Assembly (NCBI GenBank): GCA_963457665.1
Contig: OY735212.1
Coordinates: 20,004,247 to 20,068,246 of the forward strand
Direction of reading: 5' to 3'
Source of the DNA: Thysanoteuthis rhombus
Lineage: Eukaryota; Mollusca; Cephalopoda; Oegopsida; Thysanoteuthidae
Length of the DNA stretch: 64,000 nt
Under the pieces are notes generated by a model. The model was not told where the DNA came from, searched no databases, and worked only from the letters and a program-made list of their open reading frames with translations. Position numbers and translations under genes: made by a program. Each line of letters opens with the position of its first letter. Positions within the stretch are counted from its first letter, which is position 1. Of the stretch, positions 59,241 through 64,000 are shown one piece after another.

Positions 59241-62162
59241 TTTTTTCAAACTAATTGTTGATCATAGCACAGAGACAATGGATAGGAATGGATGAGAACA
59301 ATCTTTTGGAAATTTCAAGAAAATTTACCCCAGAATTCTTATTAAACTGTCAATGGAAGGTATCGATGGTTTCCCTACCAATCCAAAAGTAAAACATCCC
59401 TATAAAAGCCTTCCGTAAGCCGGAATGGCGTAAAGCGAAGACGCAATTACCATTAACGCATATATTCTTTTAGCCTTGCCGAAACCCTCAAATAGTGATC
59501 ATGGTAATTTAGGCCGAGTCATTGAAGGTTTGGGTAATTAAAGGTACAGCTGTCAGGAGTGTAAGAGAGAGAGGGGGAATAGGATGCGCACTGCCACAAC
59601 AACGGCAAACTGCAAAATAAATGCTGAACGCAAATTTGGGAACACTCATGTAAGATCGAATATTGAAGAAAAGTTTTTTTACGATAGGCTTTTGAAATTT
59701 ACGGGACAACGGGAGAATTGATCTATTTGACATATAGCACTTGCAGACCCTCCACGGAGTCGAATGTTTTCAGTTTGCAAAGAAGCATACAATCTAACGA
59801 CGAAGCAAACATGTCTTCGATCCAGCACTGACCGCCCAGTGAAGATTAGAAAGGTTTGAAAACATAATAAGGAATGCGCCTTGGTACAAGGATGTTTTTG
59901 GCCTGGACACGAAGAAGCTGTTATAGTGTAAAGCCCCAAAGGCTGACAAAGACGACACTGGCTGGACATCATTATCCAAGAACAGGGCAGTATCAACATG
60001 CCTCACAACCAAGCTAAGAAACATGCAATAAACAAGGACCTATGGAGGAGGGTCAAGCAGTGTGTTGTCGCTAAATTCGTATCTCAGCGAGTCCCATAAA
60101 TGAACTAGCAATCATAGGGAAATTATGAATCACATCCTCCCATATATGCTGCTTTTCACCTCGTAAATTAAGTTATGGTGATGGTGGTAAAATTGGTGTA
60201 CCTTGATGTAAATACTTTGAACCATATATTTATTATTTCAAATTTGCTTGTTTAAAAAGAGGTCTTGTTAGTCACTCAATAAAAACCGTTATGTGACCAA
60301 TGTCTTTTTGCAGCATGCCTTTTGGGGGACAACTGATCATAAATAAAAGTCCAGATTTTCAAAGATCAAGCGTGGTCATTGCTGGACACTGAAAAGGGGG
60401 CTTCAAAAGGCAAACAAAAAAAATCGCCCTATCCAGTGAGGGAAGCAAAATAGCAAGTTTCTCCTATGAGCTCTATGGATTGGACAATGTCCAGATACAT
60501 AGAAACATACATATTTATCTCGAAACAAGCGAATAACCTTGACCCACCAATAGTCTCTAAACTGGTCTATTGCGGGTAACAGGAATAAATTATTTGGAAA
60601 GAACTGAAGGAAAAAGAAGGGAAAAGGATACCTGTTGCCAAGAGGTTTGAAGTAGCTGATTTGGTTAATTTTAGTTTGTAGTCATCAACGGGTAATTAAA
60701 AATGGAATCTACCGGAGGTAATTAAAAATGGAATCTATAATTCACCAGGTGTATGGCTATATTCATTGCACGTCAACAGAGCTAACTCTCAAGAGCTATT
60801 AAGTAAGCTAAGTAAGAGTTGTTACCCTTACTTTTTTCAACCACCTGCCTTTTTTTTTCGAAATGCGTAAAAATCCGGTTTCATTCTGGTTGAATGTAAG
60901 CAAGAAAACGCAGAGCAACTCAATATTTTTTATATTTTCCCAGTGTATTGCGATTGCAAAATTATTTAATTAGTCGAAAATGATACTTAAATGTAAAGAA
61001 GGCACAAACAGAGAAGATTTTTGTAGTGATTATCCAAGTTATTTAAATTATTAACTGACTTCAATCAAAGACCTAACTACTTAACCAACTACTATTGAAT
61101 TATAATCTTACTATTCAGTATGAAGTGTAAAATCACTAGTATCATCTATCACAGAAAATCTAATTCTTTAAGGCTGACTGATGACAATGCCAGTAGTTCG
61201 TTCAGGAAAATAAAGAAAGGGTTAACTCCATAGGTGAGAGAAAGAAGAAAGATTAGACCCTGTATCTCCCTATTTTCTGTAGGTACAAAAATTAGAATTG
61301 CAGCTAGTTATTGATGTCAAATCAAAATTGTAAGAAAAACGCCAATCAAATAACAAATTCTATATCATAACAAGAAATACAGTTTTAACACATTAAGAAA
61401 AGACTACTGAATAACAAAAAAGTTGTTCGTGTTTTCTGAATGATATTAAAATGTAAATGTCCGAGTATTTTGTGTTGCGTGTTATCGATGGTTGAAAAAA
61501 TCAATAGAGTTACGTGACATCAGAAAAAGTTCTTTCAGTTGAAAGGTTCGATTTACGTGGATGGTTCCTGAAAGGAAAAGTTCAGTAACATCTGTTGTCC
61601 AGGGAATTACGTTTTGCAGAAATGAGGTTATTTTTGTATAGCAGAAAAACAGCAAATATTTTTTACATGGATCTGGCTAGCGAGTATGCGGAGGAGTGTT
61701 TGTGTGTCTTACTTATAGTTACATGGAACAATTAGGAAATAAATTTTAATCACTAAATGGCGGGTGAAAAAACATCCTCGGGTTTGTCTATCGACCGATA
61801 TTTTTACTCAGTTTAATAAAATGTATGTTCTCAGAGACTGGCCGTTTTCAGGAATCGCGGTCATTTTATCAATACTCATTCACATGATTATCCTGTTGAG
61901 GATTCAAATTCTGCTTATCCGTTTGAATAGAATCTCACCTGAACGATATCTTCAACTTATTTAATCCGATATTTTTTTCTTTAGACTTGCAGAAACATCT
62001 ATTCATTACTGTTTGTTTAAAAAAAACATCTCACCTAGTTCACCAGATTTCATCTTTTCATATTTTTAAGGAAGTAACTCGCTTGGTCACTCCACAATTT
62101 GGGTCTACGTAGACGAAAGCTTTCTTTTGATGTTCGGAATACATCTGGTTGTTGAAAAAATA

Positions 62163-62163
<1 letters not shown>

Positions 62164-62201
<38 letters not shown>
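62164..62201. repeat. (TA)n microsatellite
   Basis: About 19 TA units. Confidence 0.96.
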
Positions 62202-62204
<3 letters not shown>

Positions 62205-63505
62205 AGAATAAGTTATTTGTCATTTTGAGAGGCAGAACATTTTTGTGTTAAGTTTTGTTCAGACTTCTGTTGCTATTTTAGTTCATTTCGATCATTGTAC
62301 CCTACGACCGTCTTCGGGTGATGAATGGTTGTGTTTTGATCATCAGGAGGGGGGGGGGTCAAAGCAATTGCTTGTAACGTGTACATTCCACACTCTGATA
62401 TCGGGTGTGGCTAAATTTTCGGTCCCAAACCGAGTTGTTGGTCGTAATTGGTACCAAAAATGTAATGCAAGGGAGATAATTTTCAAATACTTTCAATGAT
62501 CTTTCTTAACTTTCAAATCATTTTTTTTATAAGTGTCAGGTCGCATTTTTAATCATATTGCCTCATCTAAAAAAATCAGACAGAAATTAAAAGAACATTT
62601 TTCGTTGTGGGATTAGGAGATATGTATGTGAATACATGTGTAGTAATCCGAATTTAATGAAAATAGGAATTGAAAAAATATTCTTATTTTGATAAAATCT
62701 TTCAAGTAAATTAAATATCTTAGTTACTCATAATACACGTACACACTCTCTTTATATATCTCTCAACCTCCTTTGAATATGAACAAGAAAATACAGAGCA
62801 ACACAATATGTTTTATCCTTCATTAGTAAAATCCAATTGCAAAATAACTTGAATAATGCTATCATTTCTTGACGGCGAGGGTAAACGAGTATAATAAGAA
62901 TTTATCAATCTCTCACATGAATGAATCTACGAAGCTTGTGCATGTATCAAAAGTATCTAACATTATCCAGAAGAAATAGTTATTTTATCTGAATCTATCT
63001 AAAAAAAAAAAAGAAGAAGAGAAATAGCATAAAAATGGGCGTTGTTGGTCCAGAATGACAATAAAAACCCTAAAACGCACATTTTCAAAAAATAAAAATA
63101 AAATATCTTTTCTAGATGGTGCCTAATAGTGTACTCATTCAAGTATTCAAAATGTGACCAGGAGCACCCAGAGTTGGTTGGGTAGGGCATTAGAGGGGCA
63201 ACAATGGTTAAATAATAACAGAGTAGTAAAAAGAGAATGTATTCTCATTTACATAAACATTTCTATTCATTAAAATCCTTACTAACCTTCAATCACTAAT
63301 TTGAAACTTCAAAATTTTGCAACCAAAAAACTAAAAACAAATCTGTTTCCCATAAAAGATTTCACCGACGTAATAAAATTTCATAAATAATGGTTAAGTA
63401 ACTTCTGAGCTTTCACACACACACAGGAAGAAGGCCCCAGTGTTATTTTTGCTGGAATCTACTTATCTACATATAATAAGGCATGTGGTACAAATTTTCA
63501 GAACG

Positions 63506-63560
63506 ATAGTATTTAAGGGAGATAACTACTAAATGCTGATTTAGAGTAACCTCCCTTATT
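63506..63560. repeat. Short palindromic AAGGGAGATAACT element
   Basis: TTAAGGGAGATAACTACTAA and AGAGTAACCTCCCTTA are near-inverted arms around ATGCTGATTT. Half-copies lie at 23617-23665 and 62466-62480. I recall this motif as widespread in mollusc repeats. Confidence 0.65.
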
Positions 63561-63830
63561 TACTCATCCATTCCTCTAAACATACGTCCGTTATTTTTAT
63601 GGCATGGGTAAATTAGTTTACTTATAAAATGAATAGTGTTTTTTTTTTCTCTTTCACTGTCCATAACAAAGGACTCTTCAACATTAAGTTTTGCTCACAA
63701 GAATATCACCAACCTACCATTTGAAACAATAGACTCTCACACTTTTCTATGAAAAAATTATCTCAGAGAAATTCAAATAAATCAGTAATTTTTTTATGGT
63801 AATTAACTAGTTTTCAGTAAATCTATTATG

Positions 63831-63855
63831 ATGTGTGTGTGTGTGTGTGTGTGTA

Positions 63856-63899
<44 letters not shown>

Positions 63900-63917
63900 G
63901 GCACGTGTGCGTGTGTG
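63831..63917. repeat. (TG)n microsatellite
   Basis: Interrupted GT repeat of about 80 bases, ending GTGCGTGTGTG. Confidence 0.96.
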
Positions 63918-64000
63918 AACAATAGGGACTGAGACGGACTCAGGAGTAAAAGTATATGGCTTTTCAATTTGTTGATCAATTAATTCATAAATGAATTGAT

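Noticed and set aside
59740..60100. Possible retroelement-derived coding (DLWRRVKQCVVAKFVSQR)
   Set aside because: The phrase hints at an RT C-terminal tail, but no conserved core motif could be placed.

Overview
This is animal nuclear DNA: AT-rich, gene-poor, intron-bearing and full of microsatellites and old transposon debris. The coding exons belong to the SLC19 (thiamine/folate) transporter family. The repeats include RTE-like LINEs, Gypsy remnants, tRNA-headed SINEs and long (TA)n and (TG)n arrays. Short palindromes built on AAGGGAGATAACT resemble a motif I recall as common in molluscan genomes. A lophotrochozoan, most likely a mollusc, is my best guess; the species is not identifiable.

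The only convincing protein-coding locus is on the minus strand. A long 5' coding exon (1A, 8690-9926) carries TM1-TM7 of an SLC19 carrier. It is followed by exon 2 (3600-3792) and exon 3 (134-275), all with GT/AG sites and consistent phases. The last exon(s) lie beyond the window's left edge. A second, paralogous 5' coding exon (1B, 27095-28034) lies about 17 kb upstream, ends at the homologous position and in the same phase, and has no exon 2 or 3 of its own that I could find. Either 1B is a truncated tandem duplicate, or 1A and 1B are alternative N-terminal halves spliced to the same 3' exons.

Regions: 1-8.7 kb holds exons 2-3 and introns with two RTE fragments, one SINE and a CCHC zinc-knuckle relic. 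10-27 kb holds an inverted-repeat MITE candidate, a second SINE copy, two RTE fragments, a decayed Gypsy pol, a second LINE family and an array of AGGTCA-bearing repeats. 28-36 kb is repeat-rich with no genes. 36-38 kb holds a broken Penelope-like reverse transcriptase, flanked by related direct repeats. 39-49 kb is a mosaic of TA arrays, three RTE fragments (one with both endonuclease and RT) and two copies of a 1.1-2 kb duplicated segment. 49-57 kb holds a Gypsy protease relic and two LTR-like segments. 57-64 kb is dispersed repeats and unique AT-rich DNA.

No CRISPR, operon or rRNA gene is present. Coordinates of degenerate repeats are approximate because they were aligned by eye.
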